NCBI GenBank assembly: GCA_002363615.1
Contig: DEWK01000007.1
Location: 1 to 64,000, forward strand
Origin: Lachnospira sp. UBA3212
GTDB taxonomy: Bacteria > Bacillota > Clostridia > Lachnospirales > Lachnospiraceae
Length of the DNA: 64,000 nucleotides
Reading direction: 5' to 3'
The notes below the pieces were generated by a model. It was not told the origin of the DNA, did no database searches, and saw only the letters and a program-made list of their open reading frames with translations. Shown in pieces: positions 45,302 through 53,033 of this stretch. The translations under genes and the position numbers were made by a program. The first letter of the stretch is position 1, and every line of letters starts with the position of its first letter.

Positions 45302-46201
45302 TTATCTTTCCATATTGGAAAGGCGCTGTCGTAATTTATTTAGCAAAACTCGTTTATTTCCACTCCACTTAGGAGCAATCAAAAGATTCTTTGGCCCGTC
45401 CCCAGTTAATCGGTGAATCACCATGTCCTCTGGCAATCGCTTTACACATTGGCAGACAAGGTCTATGTATTCATCCATATGAAACACATGAAAAGGATTC
45501 GTTTTATAAATTTCTCCTAATCTAGTTCCTTCCAACACATGAAGCATGGCAAGTTTAATTCCCCAGGATCTACTTGCTACATAATCTACACTTTCAAGCA
45601 TATCTTCTACAGTTTCACCTGGAAGCCCTAAAATCAGATGAGTAATTGTTTTAATTTCTCTTTCCTTTAGATTCTTTATAGCATCTTCATAATCTGAAAG
45701 GGGATAACAACGGTTAATCATATCTGCCGTCTTTGGATGAATGGTCTGAAGTCCCATTTCTACCCATACCGGTTTCATTTGATTTAATTCATCTAACAGT
45801 TCTAAAACCTCTGGTCCAAGACAATCCGGCCTTGTAGCTATGGAAATAATTGCAATATCCTTGTGATTTGCCGCTTCAAAAAAACATTCTCTCAAATAAT
45901 CAATTGGCCCATAGGTATTGGTAAATGCCTGAAAATAGGCAATATAATGGGGTCTCTGATCCTTAGGGTCCAGGTTTAATTTCTTTACCACCCTAGTTTT
46001 TCCCTCTTCAATTTGTTCCGTTACAGATTTTTTATGATCAGAAGCAAAATCCCCAGAGCCACCTTGTGAACAAAAGATGCAGCCTCCCCTGCCCTTAAAT
46101 CCATCTCGGTTTGGACAAGAAAGGCTGATGTTCAAAGAGACTTTATACATCTTATAGCCAAAGATATTTTTTATATAATCATTAACTTTTAAATATTTCA
46201 T
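45302..46201 (-). CDS. TIGR01212-type radical SAM protein (YtqA/YhcC-like)
   Basis: A 299-residue radical SAM enzyme. The cluster cysteines are in the N-terminal stretch from CPNRDG to GCIFC, with the glycine-rich GSGDFA after it. HLILGLPGET and GDGPKNLL mark the TIM barrel and C-terminal part. The family is widely conserved but its reaction is not established; tRNA or protein modification has been suggested. A GAGG site precedes the ATG by few bases. Confidence 0.88.
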   Translation of the reverse strand: MKYLKVNDYIKNIFGYKMYKVSLNISLSCPNRDGFKGRGGCIFCSQGGSGDFASDHKKSVTEQIEEGKTRVVKKLNLDPKDQRPHYIAYFQAFTNTYGPIDYLRECFFEAANHKDIAIISIATRPDCLGPEVLELLDELNQMKPVWVEMGLQTIHPKTADMINRCYPLSDYEDAIKNLKEREIKTITHLILGLPGETVEDMLESVDYVASRSWGIKLAMLHVLEGTRLGEIYKTNPFHVFHMDEYIDLVCQCVKRLPEDMVIHRLTGDGPKNLLIAPKWSGNKRVLLNKLRQRLSNMER

Positions 46202-46218
46202 GGGTCCTCAATTATTTA

Positions 46219-46998
46219 CTACTGATTGGTTAAACGTTTCATATCCGCAGGGCTTAAGTCCAAGGGAACTTTAAATTCGATTCCGTCCTTTCCAATCAGA
46301 CAAGGTAGTGAAATTGCTTGATTCTCTACTCCATACTCCCCTTTTGCAAGTGAGGATAGGGTAAATACTTTTTTGCTGTTAGAGATGATAGCCTTACAAA
46401 TCGTCCCAACGGTCTTTGTAATAAGATCAGCACCCACGTTTCCTTCTCTTACCACACTTTCGATTTCTTCCAATACTTCTTTATAATGAAACTTTCCTCT
46501 CATTTGAGCAAAAGTATCTAATTCCACACCTGAAATCCTTACTTGATCCCAAGGAATAAAAGCGTCTTTTCCTTTTAAACCTAAAACATATGCATTTATT
46601 TCCTCTGGGTTAACTTGGAAATAAGCTGCTAGTCTTTCTTTCACATAAATCGTATCTGCCGCCGTTCCCAGGCCAAATACCTTTCCCTTTTCACAAGGAA
46701 AACATACCTCTGCCTGAGCGGTCAAAAAATCTACCGGAGTTGCAACAATAAAAATCTGTCCCCTAAAATTCCCCTTCTGTATTTCTTTTAAGTTTTCCTT
46801 CATCCAAGAGATTTTCTCTTCCAATTCCAGATTTCCTGCAGTAAACACCACAAGAGAGGCATCTTCTAAATCCTTGCGGTCTCCAAGGACGGTTTTCATA
46901 TCCTGATGTAAGCTTCCAAAGGAAACACCTGATTCGCTTCCTAGGAAGGCAACTTTTTTATTTTCCACGTCTGATACAAATACCTTTGTTTTTTTCAT
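46219..46998 (-). CDS. Degenerate lactate/malate dehydrogenase-like protein
   Basis: A 259-residue protein that follows the LDH/MDH fold but is about 50 residues shorter. Landmarks remain in order: FTAG, ATPVDFLT (for NPVD), GLGTAADT (for GT-LD) and NAYVLGLKGKD (for the EHGDS segment). The functional residues are changed: the GxGxxG nucleotide loop reads GSESGV, the catalytic His is Lys in GLKGKD, and the substrate-binding Arg is Tyr in ADTIY. It is therefore unlikely to be a dehydrogenase. The reading frame is intact and has a good GAGGAG site, so it is a maintained gene, not a pseudogene. First gene of an operon with radical SAM and EamA. Confidence 0.8.
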   Translation of the reverse strand: MKKTKVFVSDVENKKVAFLGSESGVSFGSLHQDMKTVLGDRKDLEDASLVVFTAGNLELEEKISWMKENLKEIQKGNFRGQIFIVATPVDFLTAQAEVCFPCEKGKVFGLGTAADTIYVKERLAAYFQVNPEEINAYVLGLKGKDAFIPWDQVRISGVELDTFAQMRGKFHYKEVLEEIESVVREGNVGADLITKTVGTICKAIISNSKKVFTLSSLAKGEYGVENQAISLPCLIGKDGIEFKVPLDLSPADMKRLTNQ

Positions 46999-47092
46999 AA
47001 TTATTCTCCTCAGTCTTTTTATTTTCTCATAACTCTAAAATGATTTTATCACAGATTCCAAGCATCATGATTCCGAAAAAGACCCCTTCCCG

Positions 47093-47773
47093 TTAAAGTA
47101 ATTCAGCAATTCCCACAAGAAGGACCCTATCCTCCCTGATTTTAAAGTGCAAGTCCCATCTTCCGTAAGACATCCCATAAACCTGATCCGAATCCTTTTT
47201 ATAGGCAGGCCTAGGATCCAAGGAAAGAACCTCCTGAATGGTCTCCCATTCTTCCTTAGACATGAAGGAATCCACCTTTACGCCCTCCCCTATTTCTACC
47301 TGCAAACGTTTTTGAGTTCCGTCCGCAAATCCCCCTACTGCATCCGGAATAGAGTCTGCAAAGGGAATATAAGGTTTAATATCAAGGATAGGGCTTTGAT
47401 CCATCATATCTCCCCCACTTACTAAAAGTCTTTTTTTTCCATCCACTTCCTCTATTCCTTCTAGTTTTACCACTGTCATAGCTATGTGATTGGGGCGAAA
47501 AGGAGACCTGGTAGCAAAGACCCCCATTCTGATATTTCCACCCAATCTTGGAGGACGCACCGTTGCATGAAATGCCTCCCCTTCCCTCACGGCCCGAGAA
47601 AATTGCCAAAGAATCCAAAGATGTGAAAACCCCTCAATCCCTCGGAGCGCATCCGGATGATCATAGGGCGGGTTCAATATAATTTTACTAATCGTTTTTT
47701 TATCTAATCCACTTTGTCTAGGTACCCCAAATTTACTGTGGTAATCATTCCATATATAGCCGATTATTTCCAT
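47093..47773 (-). CDS. trmO: tRNA (t6A37) N6-methyltransferase TrmO
   Basis: A 226-residue member of the TsaA/YaeB/TrmO family, which uses SAM to methylate t6A37 of threonine tRNA. The compact beta-barrel motifs are present: GVPRQSGL, GFSHLWILW, FATRSPFRPN, and DIKPYIPFADS with the DAVGGFAD segment. The length matches the E. coli protein. It is a single gene with an AGGAGG site. Confidence 0.9.
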   Translation of the reverse strand: MEIIGYIWNDYHSKFGVPRQSGLDKKTISKIILNPPYDHPDALRGIEGFSHLWILWQFSRAVREGEAFHATVRPPRLGGNIRMGVFATRSPFRPNHIAMTVVKLEGIEEVDGKKRLLVSGGDMMDQSPILDIKPYIPFADSIPDAVGGFADGTQKRLQVEIGEGVKVDSFMSKEEWETIQEVLSLDPRPAYKKDSDQVYGMSYGRWDLHFKIREDRVLLVGIAELL

Positions 47774-47797
47774 CTTATCCCTCCTTATTTCCTTGTG

Positions 47798-47826
47798 ATT
47801 TTCTCATGTTTTGACCTATTTGTCAA
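47798..47826 (-). promoter_or_regulatory. Probable trmO promoter
   Basis: Minus strand perfect TTGACA (47821-47826) with a weak -10, GAAAAT (47798-47803), at 17-base spacing. An inverted repeat TTTGAC/GTCAAA (47810-47827) overlaps the -35 box. Confidence 0.4.
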
Positions 47827-47832
47827 AAAAAG

Positions 47833-47847
47833 GTTAGTTCGTCTAAC
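47833..47847. promoter_or_regulatory. GTTAG-N5-CTAAC palindrome, candidate DtxR/MntR operator
   Basis: GTTAGTTCGTCTAAC is a 5-base inverted repeat whose arms equal the core of DtxR/IdeR boxes (GGTTAG-CTAACC), though the spacer is longer than in the classical box. It lies between trmO and the DtxR-type gene and could serve autoregulation. Confidence 0.45.
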
Positions 47848-47893
47848 TTACAAAAGTTTCACATAACTACTATACTTTTAATTTTGAACGTGT

Positions 47894-47899
47894 TATACT
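47894..47899 (+). promoter_or_regulatory. -10 box of the DtxR/MntR-type gene
   Basis: TATACT is within this hexamer region (TTATACTT), about 40 bases before the ATG. The -35 is not clear. Confidence 0.35.
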
Positions 47900-47938
47900 T
47901 AAAAAAATATAATTCTTAGGATTAAGAGGAGGTATGTC

Positions 47939-48337
47939 ATGCATTCATCAAAGGAATCTTCTGAAGATTATTTAGAATCTATTCTTTCCTTGGGAGAAAT
48001 TCTTCCTGTTGTTCGAGCCGTTGATATCTCGAATGATTTAGGTTATAAAAAATCCAGTGTTAGTATTGCCATGAAAAAACTGAAAGACAATGGCTATATT
48101 ACCGTTTCTCCACAAGGTTATATTTCTCTTACTGATTCCGGAAGAGAAATCGCTGAAACCATTTATGAACGTCATAAATTTTTAACCAGATTATTAATGA
48201 CTTTAGGTGTGGATGAATTAACTGCTACCAACGATGCTTGTAGAATCGAGCATGTAATTAGTCCAGAAAGTTTCGAGGCCTTAAAAAATTTTATTTCCAA
48301 GAATGTAAAATTAGTAGACGAACCTGACCATTATTAA
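47939..48337 (+). CDS. DtxR/MntR-type metal-responsive transcription regulator
   Basis: A 132-residue regulator with an N-terminal winged helix (about 8-65) and a helical metal-binding/dimer domain; it lacks the C-terminal SH3 domain, as in MntR. Metal ligands are readable: Asp10 and Glu13 in EDYLES, His79, then Cys101, Glu104 and His105 in ACRIEHV. Asp10 is as in Mn-specific MntR, while Cys101 is as in iron-specific DtxR. It would repress metal-uptake genes when metal is bound. No transporter is adjacent. A GAGGAGG site gives the start. Confidence 0.9.
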   Translation: MHSSKESSEDYLESILSLGEILPVVRAVDISNDLGYKKSSVSIAMKKLKDNGYITVSPQGYISLTDSGREIAETIYERHKFLTRLLMTLGVDELTATNDACRIEHVISPESFEALKNFISKNVKLVDEPDHY

Positions 48338-48341
48338 AAAA

Positions 48342-48426
48342 GGTGCTGTAAAAAAAAGAAGGAAACAGAACTGCATTGGCAATGACCAATGCAGTTCTGC
48401 TACTTAAGGACTTTTTTTACAGTCCC
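48342..48426. terminator. Two-tier hairpin between convergent genes
   Basis: An inner perfect 14-base stem, CAGAACTGCATTGG (48366-48379) with CCAATGCAGTTCTG (48386-48399), is enclosed by an outer arm CTGTAAAAAAAAG (48346-48358) with CTTTTTTTACAG (48411-48422). It can end transcription of both flanking genes. The near-palindromic 85 bases could alternatively be a small mobile (MITE-like) element. Confidence 0.65.
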
Positions 48427-48430
48427 TTCT

Positions 48431-49342
48431 TTATTTGTCATAATCATCTAAAAAATTATATTTGATTCCATCCTTTTGATAACCAAGAACCGTGGCCAAA
48501 TTTACATTATGCATTGCATTGAAGATGTTACTTTCAATTACATCGCTGGTATTTCGAAACTGCTCGATCAATGCCTTCATTTCTTCCCTTTTAGAGATAC
48601 TTGCCTCCTCTTGTGCTGCACAGGCCTCTGTAAATCGACAGGCACATTGAATAAAACGTAAGCCATTATAATCTCGAAAGGCCTTTATATCCTCTTCCTT
48701 AATTAGATACATTGGCCGAATCAATTCCATTCCTTCAAAATTTTGACTATGAAGCTTGGGCATCATGGTTTCAATTTTTCCGGAATAAAGCATTCCTAAT
48801 AAGGTGGTTTCAATTACATCATCAAAATGATGGCCAAGGGCAATCTTATTACATCCCAGAGCCTTCGCATGAGAATATAAATACCCCCTTCGCATTCGGG
48901 CACATAAATAACAAGGATTCTTATCAATATCTGCCACCGTATCAAAAATCTCTGTATGAAACACCGTAAGAGGAATTCCAAGCACCTTGGCATTCTGTTC
49001 AATCAATTCCCAATTTTCCTTGTTGTAACCAGGATTCATACATAAAAAGACCAGATCAAAATGGTACTTCCCATGTCTTTGAATCTCTTGTAAAAGTTTA
49101 GCCATTAACATAGAATCCTTGCCACCTGAAATACAACAGGCAATCCTATCCCCTTCTTTAATCAATTCATAACGGGTAATGGCCTTGGTAAATTTACACC
49201 AAATACTCTTACGAAACTTCTTAATAATGGAACGTTCAATTTCTCGAATATGATCCTCTTTTTCTTCACTTAAATCCTTGTCTATGACATAGGAATATTC
49301 TGCCTGTCCTTCCAGATTCTCCATGGAAATTTGTTCATTCAT
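48431..49342 (-). CDS. ttcA: TtcA-like tRNA 2-thiocytidine synthetase
   Basis: A 303-residue PP-loop ATPase that thiolates cytidine 32 of tRNA in the TtcA family. The ATP loop SGGKDSMLM, the CYLCARMRR cysteine pair (Fe-S site in TtcA) and GHHFDDVIETTL are present. A third cysteine group in QCACRFTEAC is close to the C-terminus. Its ATG overlaps the stop of the response-regulator gene by one base (TAATG), so translation is coupled. Last gene of the nadE-to-ttcA run. Confidence 0.87.
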   Translation of the reverse strand: MNEQISMENLEGQAEYSYVIDKDLSEEKEDHIREIERSIIKKFRKSIWCKFTKAITRYELIKEGDRIACCISGGKDSMLMAKLLQEIQRHGKYHFDLVFLCMNPGYNKENWELIEQNAKVLGIPLTVFHTEIFDTVADIDKNPCYLCARMRRGYLYSHAKALGCNKIALGHHFDDVIETTLLGMLYSGKIETMMPKLHSQNFEGMELIRPMYLIKEEDIKAFRDYNGLRFIQCACRFTEACAAQEEASISKREEMKALIEQFRNTSDVIESNIFNAMHNVNLATVLGYQKDGIKYNFLDDYDK

Positions 49343-51561
49343 TAATTTAAACCTCTAAAATAATCAAAATTTCCCCCACCATCAAACACTGCTGCACCAC
49401 TATTAATCGTATAGTAATGGTTTACATTCTCTACACAAGCATAAAAATACTTTCTAGCATCCTTAGCATAAGAAGCAAAAATCTTAGCATGGAAATTAAT
49501 AATATCTCCATCTTTTTTAATAAAACGGAAGTCGATGACCGAACCGTTGTATCTTTGCTCAAAGGCCTTCTTAAAAGATTGTAAAATTGGCTGCCAATCC
49601 GCTGGATGAATGTGCTTCCTGCTCACCCGATAATAGGGATCGTTCCGGTCATTACATCCTACCATAAGATAATAGGTATCACTTGCCTTAAGAATCTTTA
49701 ACTCATCCTGATAAAGTTCCATCTCTACCACGGATCCAAACAAATGATTTAGCATCAAATCGTTATAGATATGATCGGTAAAGAACTCTTGAATCCGGTA
49801 GCTGTCTTTCTCCACAACCTGCTCCCGTTTTGTATCAATATCTTCTTCTACCTTAATTTTCTCTTCATATTCATCTACCACCATAGATCGGAAGAAATAA
49901 AATCCCTGGGCATACCTACAACCCATCTGGGTTAAATAGCGCACCTGCTCAGCCTCTTCTACCCCCTGTACAACCACTGGTAAGGACATCTGTTTTGCCA
50001 AATTTACCATAGTCTCAAGAATTCCAATGCCTCTTCGATCCTCAGAATTACCTGCTTTTAAATCTAAGGATCTTGCATCAATCTTAATTACATCCACATT
50101 AATATCCCTTAAAAGATTTAAAGAAGAGTAACCACTTCCAAAATTATCTAAAAATACGCGAAATCCATATTCTTTTAATCGATTGATTGTCTCCCTAATC
50201 AGATTGCCCCCCTTTACATAGGCACTTTCAGAAATCTCAATATCCACCAGATTAGCTGGAATATTATGTTTTTCAATCAATTCCTTGAAATATTCCGGAA
50301 CATTAATTGCATATACATCTGTCAGAGATACATTCACAGATACCGGCAAGGAAATCCTTCCCTTGTCCATCCAACGTCTTTGCCATTTGCAAACTTCCTC
50401 CCAGACATAGGTATCAATCCTTGTAATAAACCCATTCTTTTCTAAGACCGGTATAAATACACCCGGATAAATCAATCCATCATTCTTACTGTTCCATCGA
50501 ACAAGCGCTTCTCCTCCGATAATCTTACCAGAAATCATATCACACTTTGGCTGAATATAGAAATGAAACTCTTTATTCTTAAAAGCATATTCTAAGCGAT
50601 TTAACATCTTGATATCTTGTTCAATGTTCACAGACTCCCTTGGATCATAGACGGCATAACGTGTCATATAGTTATTCATGGATTTTTCCAAGGCTAACAG
50701 GGCACGATCATACATAGCAACCGGGGCAAGATCCACATCTTCACGAATGGCCCGATAAATACCATAAGCTGGCGTAAATCCCAGTTCGATGCGAATGGCC
50801 TCTAATGACTCTTTAATATCACGAATCAAACCATGTATTGAATCCCAATCCTCCTCCATCATAACTACAAAGTTATCAAGACCAAAGTATCCCACAAGGG
50901 CATTCTTTGTTTCTTTCACTTTTAAGAGACAATTTCCTACCGTTTCCAAATACTGATCACTAACAGAAGCTCCGCTCCATTCACTAAGCAACTTAAAATA
51001 ATCATTATGCATAGCAATCAGCACTGGTGATGCGATACTATTGTCTTCAAAATAATGCCGTAACCTTTGATCTGCATTCTCATAAAATTCATCTTCTACC
51101 ATGAGACCCTTTACGGGAATCTTTCTCTTTTCCAAACGATCTTTTGCCTGGAGTCTTGTGAGCAACTGCTTCTGATTTTCAAATAAAGCAAGCGTTGCAT
51201 TCACACGAAGTCTTACCACGCGTACATCAAAAGGTCTTGTAATATAATCAATTGCCCCTAAGGTATAGGCTTTTTCAATTATCTCCGGAGAATTCTCAGC
51301 AGAAATCATAATCACCGGAATATGATCAATCAAATGCAATTGATTCAATCGTTCCAAGGTTTCAAAACCATCCATCTTAGGCATCATAATATCCAGAAGA
51401 ATCAAATCGATTTTTGAATTCTCCTGTAGCTTTTCAATTGCGGATAATCCATCTTCAGCCTCAATAATTGAGTAATCTTCCCCAAGCATCTCAATTAGAA
51501 TCATTCGATTCATCGGTGAATCATCCACGATAAGAATTTTTTGTGTAGTATCCTCTCCCAT
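49342..51561 (-). CDS. Response regulator with degenerate GGDEF, probably inactive EAL, and PAS domains
   Basis: A 739-residue protein. A receiver domain (about 1-125) has phospho-acceptor Asp57 in LLDIMMPKMDG. A GGDEF-like region (about 150-295) reads FGLDNF in place of GGDEF. The EAL domain (about 305-555) keeps GGEALVRW and KIDARS, but the usual DDFG is LDNFG and the usual EGVE is VQGVEE. Two residues needed for metal binding and catalysis are thus changed, and it more likely binds than cleaves c-di-GMP. A PAS-like region (about 610-720) ends the chain. The ATG at 51561 has GGAG at good distance. The HPt gene just upstream is a likely phospho-donor. Confidence 0.87.
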   Translation of the reverse strand: MGEDTTQKILIVDDSPMNRMILIEMLGEDYSIIEAEDGLSAIEKLQENSKIDLILLDIMMPKMDGFETLERLNQLHLIDHIPVIMISAENSPEIIEKAYTLGAIDYITRPFDVRVVRLRVNATLALFENQKQLLTRLQAKDRLEKRKIPVKGLMVEDEFYENADQRLRHYFEDNSIASPVLIAMHNDYFKLLSEWSGASVSDQYLETVGNCLLKVKETKNALVGYFGLDNFVVMMEEDWDSIHGLIRDIKESLEAIRIELGFTPAYGIYRAIREDVDLAPVAMYDRALLALEKSMNNYMTRYAVYDPRESVNIEQDIKMLNRLEYAFKNKEFHFYIQPKCDMISGKIIGGEALVRWNSKNDGLIYPGVFIPVLEKNGFITRIDTYVWEEVCKWQRRWMDKGRISLPVSVNVSLTDVYAINVPEYFKELIEKHNIPANLVDIEISESAYVKGGNLIRETINRLKEYGFRVFLDNFGSGYSSLNLLRDINVDVIKIDARSLDLKAGNSEDRRGIGILETMVNLAKQMSLPVVVQGVEEAEQVRYLTQMGCRYAQGFYFFRSMVVDEYEEKIKVEEDIDTKREQVVEKDSYRIQEFFTDHIYNDLMLNHLFGSVVEMELYQDELKILKASDTYYLMVGCNDRNDPYYRVSRKHIHPADWQPILQSFKKAFEQRYNGSVIDFRFIKKDGDIINFHAKIFASYAKDARKYFYACVENVNHYYTINSGAAVFDGGGNFDYFRGLN

Positions 51562-51593
51562 AACTATCTCCATTTCTCCTATTATGAAAATCA

Positions 51594-51962
51594 CTATCCA
51601 TCTACTTCTATATACTTCTTATAGGATTGAATTGCACCTATCGTATCTTCATATGCACTCTGTACATCTGGTAATAGCAGTTTGGCCGATTCCATATCCT
51701 TGCTACGAAGGGCTTCCGTAATTTGATAGGTGGGTTCATACAATCCCCGTAAACTTAAATTTTGGCATACTCCCTTTAAGGTGTGAGCTCCTAAAAAAGC
51801 CATATCTACATCCTTCTTTTCCATGCCCTCTAAAAGTGTCCGATAAGATGTATCATCTAAGAACATAAGTAAAAAGCGTGATACAAGTGCCTCTCCCATT
51901 AAACGGGACCTTGCACTCAAATAGTCCCCATTACATGCAGCATAGCACTCTTCTAATGTCAT
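51594..51962 (-). CDS. Histidine phosphotransfer (HPt) domain protein
   Basis: A 122-residue stand-alone HPt protein: a four-helix bundle with the phospho-accepting His60 in GAHTLKGVCQNL. HPt proteins pass phosphate between receivers in a phosphorelay. The next gene, 32 bases downstream, carries a receiver domain, but no histidine kinase is in the window. A GGGAGG site precedes the ATG. Confidence 0.88.
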   Translation of the reverse strand: MTLEECYAACNGDYLSARSRLMGEALVSRFLLMFLDDTSYRTLLEGMEKKDVDMAFLGAHTLKGVCQNLSLRGLYEPTYQITEALRSKDMESAKLLLPDVQSAYEDTIGAIQSYKKYIEVDG

Positions 51963-51977
51963 AAAAACCTCCCTTAA

Positions 51978-53003
51978 TTATACAAACCATGGTTCCGAGT
52001 AGGTAACGGATCCATTGCCATTTTCTGACAAAATTCTTGCCTTAGCTCCATTAATCATGGTCATCTGAGGCCCCTTATGTCCGATATCTGCATTAAAAAT
52101 AATCGGAACATTCAACCTCTCCAACTCGTAAAGAACGCTTTCTTCATAGCTAATATCCTCAAAACTATTATAAAACATTGGTCTACCGAAAATAAAACCC
52201 TTCGTTCCCTTAAACCATCCCAGTTCCTTTAAGTGCCAAAGTTGCATAGGTAAATCATCACTATTCGTACTAAAGGATTCTAGGAACCATATAATTCCAT
52301 CTCCTGCATACTTGTTGATAAAGGTTTTGGTAGCATCGTACTTAGTTCCTGCCAGATTTAATAATACATCTAAACATCCTCCTATCAAACGACCGCTCAT
52401 CTCAATCCGGCTTTCTCCCCTGGCATTCACCCATCTGGTCTCCTCATCCAGTTGATACCCCTCTAAACCAGTCACCTTATCAAAAAAACCACTTTGGTGT
52501 TTTAAAAAACCATGCTGTACCCTGGTTCTTCCACGAAGCAAATCATAATTTTGCTTCACACTGTCATCCCAGACCTCCATACCATAATCTCCAAAGTTTG
52601 CTCCATAAGCTGTTGCCACGTCATACTTGGTAGTAATGGTATATAAAAGTCCTGTGTTATCCGAATAGCCTTGAATCCACTTAGGATTTCTTTTTAAAGC
52701 TATATAATCTACATAGGGAAGCATCTCATAAAGAAACTTTCCTCCCTTGGCAGAATAAATTGCCGATACATTGGGTCTTGCAAACAATTCATTCAATTCC
52801 CTAGCTCGAATTTCTCCGATGGCACTAGAACCATTGGGAAGTGAGTAAAATACATGTCCAGTAAAAAAGACATCATTCCCTGTCTCTTTTAATTTCCTTG
52901 CACCGTTACGAAATCTTTTTATATCCAGCTCATCTGAAACACCATCTGAAGGTGCTGTAACAGCAATCACTGAGCCTTCCTTAATTTTTTCAGGAAAAAT
53001 CAT
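51978..53003 (-). CDS. LD-carboxypeptidase (peptidase S66, MccF/LdcA-like)
   Basis: A 341-residue serine peptidase. S66 enzymes remove the terminal D-Ala from the tetrapeptide of muropeptides or inactivate microcin C-like compounds. The nucleophilic serine is in QGYSDNTG and the C-terminal DIGHKGPQ gives the histidine of the Ser-His-Glu triad. The ATG at 53003 has a strong AAGGAGG site; the longer frame lacks one. There is no signal peptide, so it would recycle wall fragments inside the cell. It begins 30 bases after addA. Confidence 0.88.
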   Translation of the reverse strand: MIFPEKIKEGSVIAVTAPSDGVSDELDIKRFRNGARKLKETGNDVFFTGHVFYSLPNGSSAIGEIRARELNELFARPNVSAIYSAKGGKFLYEMLPYVDYIALKRNPKWIQGYSDNTGLLYTITTKYDVATAYGANFGDYGMEVWDDSVKQNYDLLRGRTRVQHGFLKHQSGFFDKVTGLEGYQLDEETRWVNARGESRIEMSGRLIGGCLDVLLNLAGTKYDATKTFINKYAGDGIIWFLESFSTNSDDLPMQLWHLKELGWFKGTKGFIFGRPMFYNSFEDISYEESVLYELERLNVPIIFNADIGHKGPQMTMINGAKARILSENGNGSVTYSEPWFV

Positions 53004-53033
53004 TCTGCTTCCTCCTTCCGATCCTGGTCTCAA

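Noticed and set aside
46219..46998. Functional L-lactate dehydrogenase
   Set aside because: The catalytic His, substrate Arg and the glycine-rich NAD loop are all replaced.
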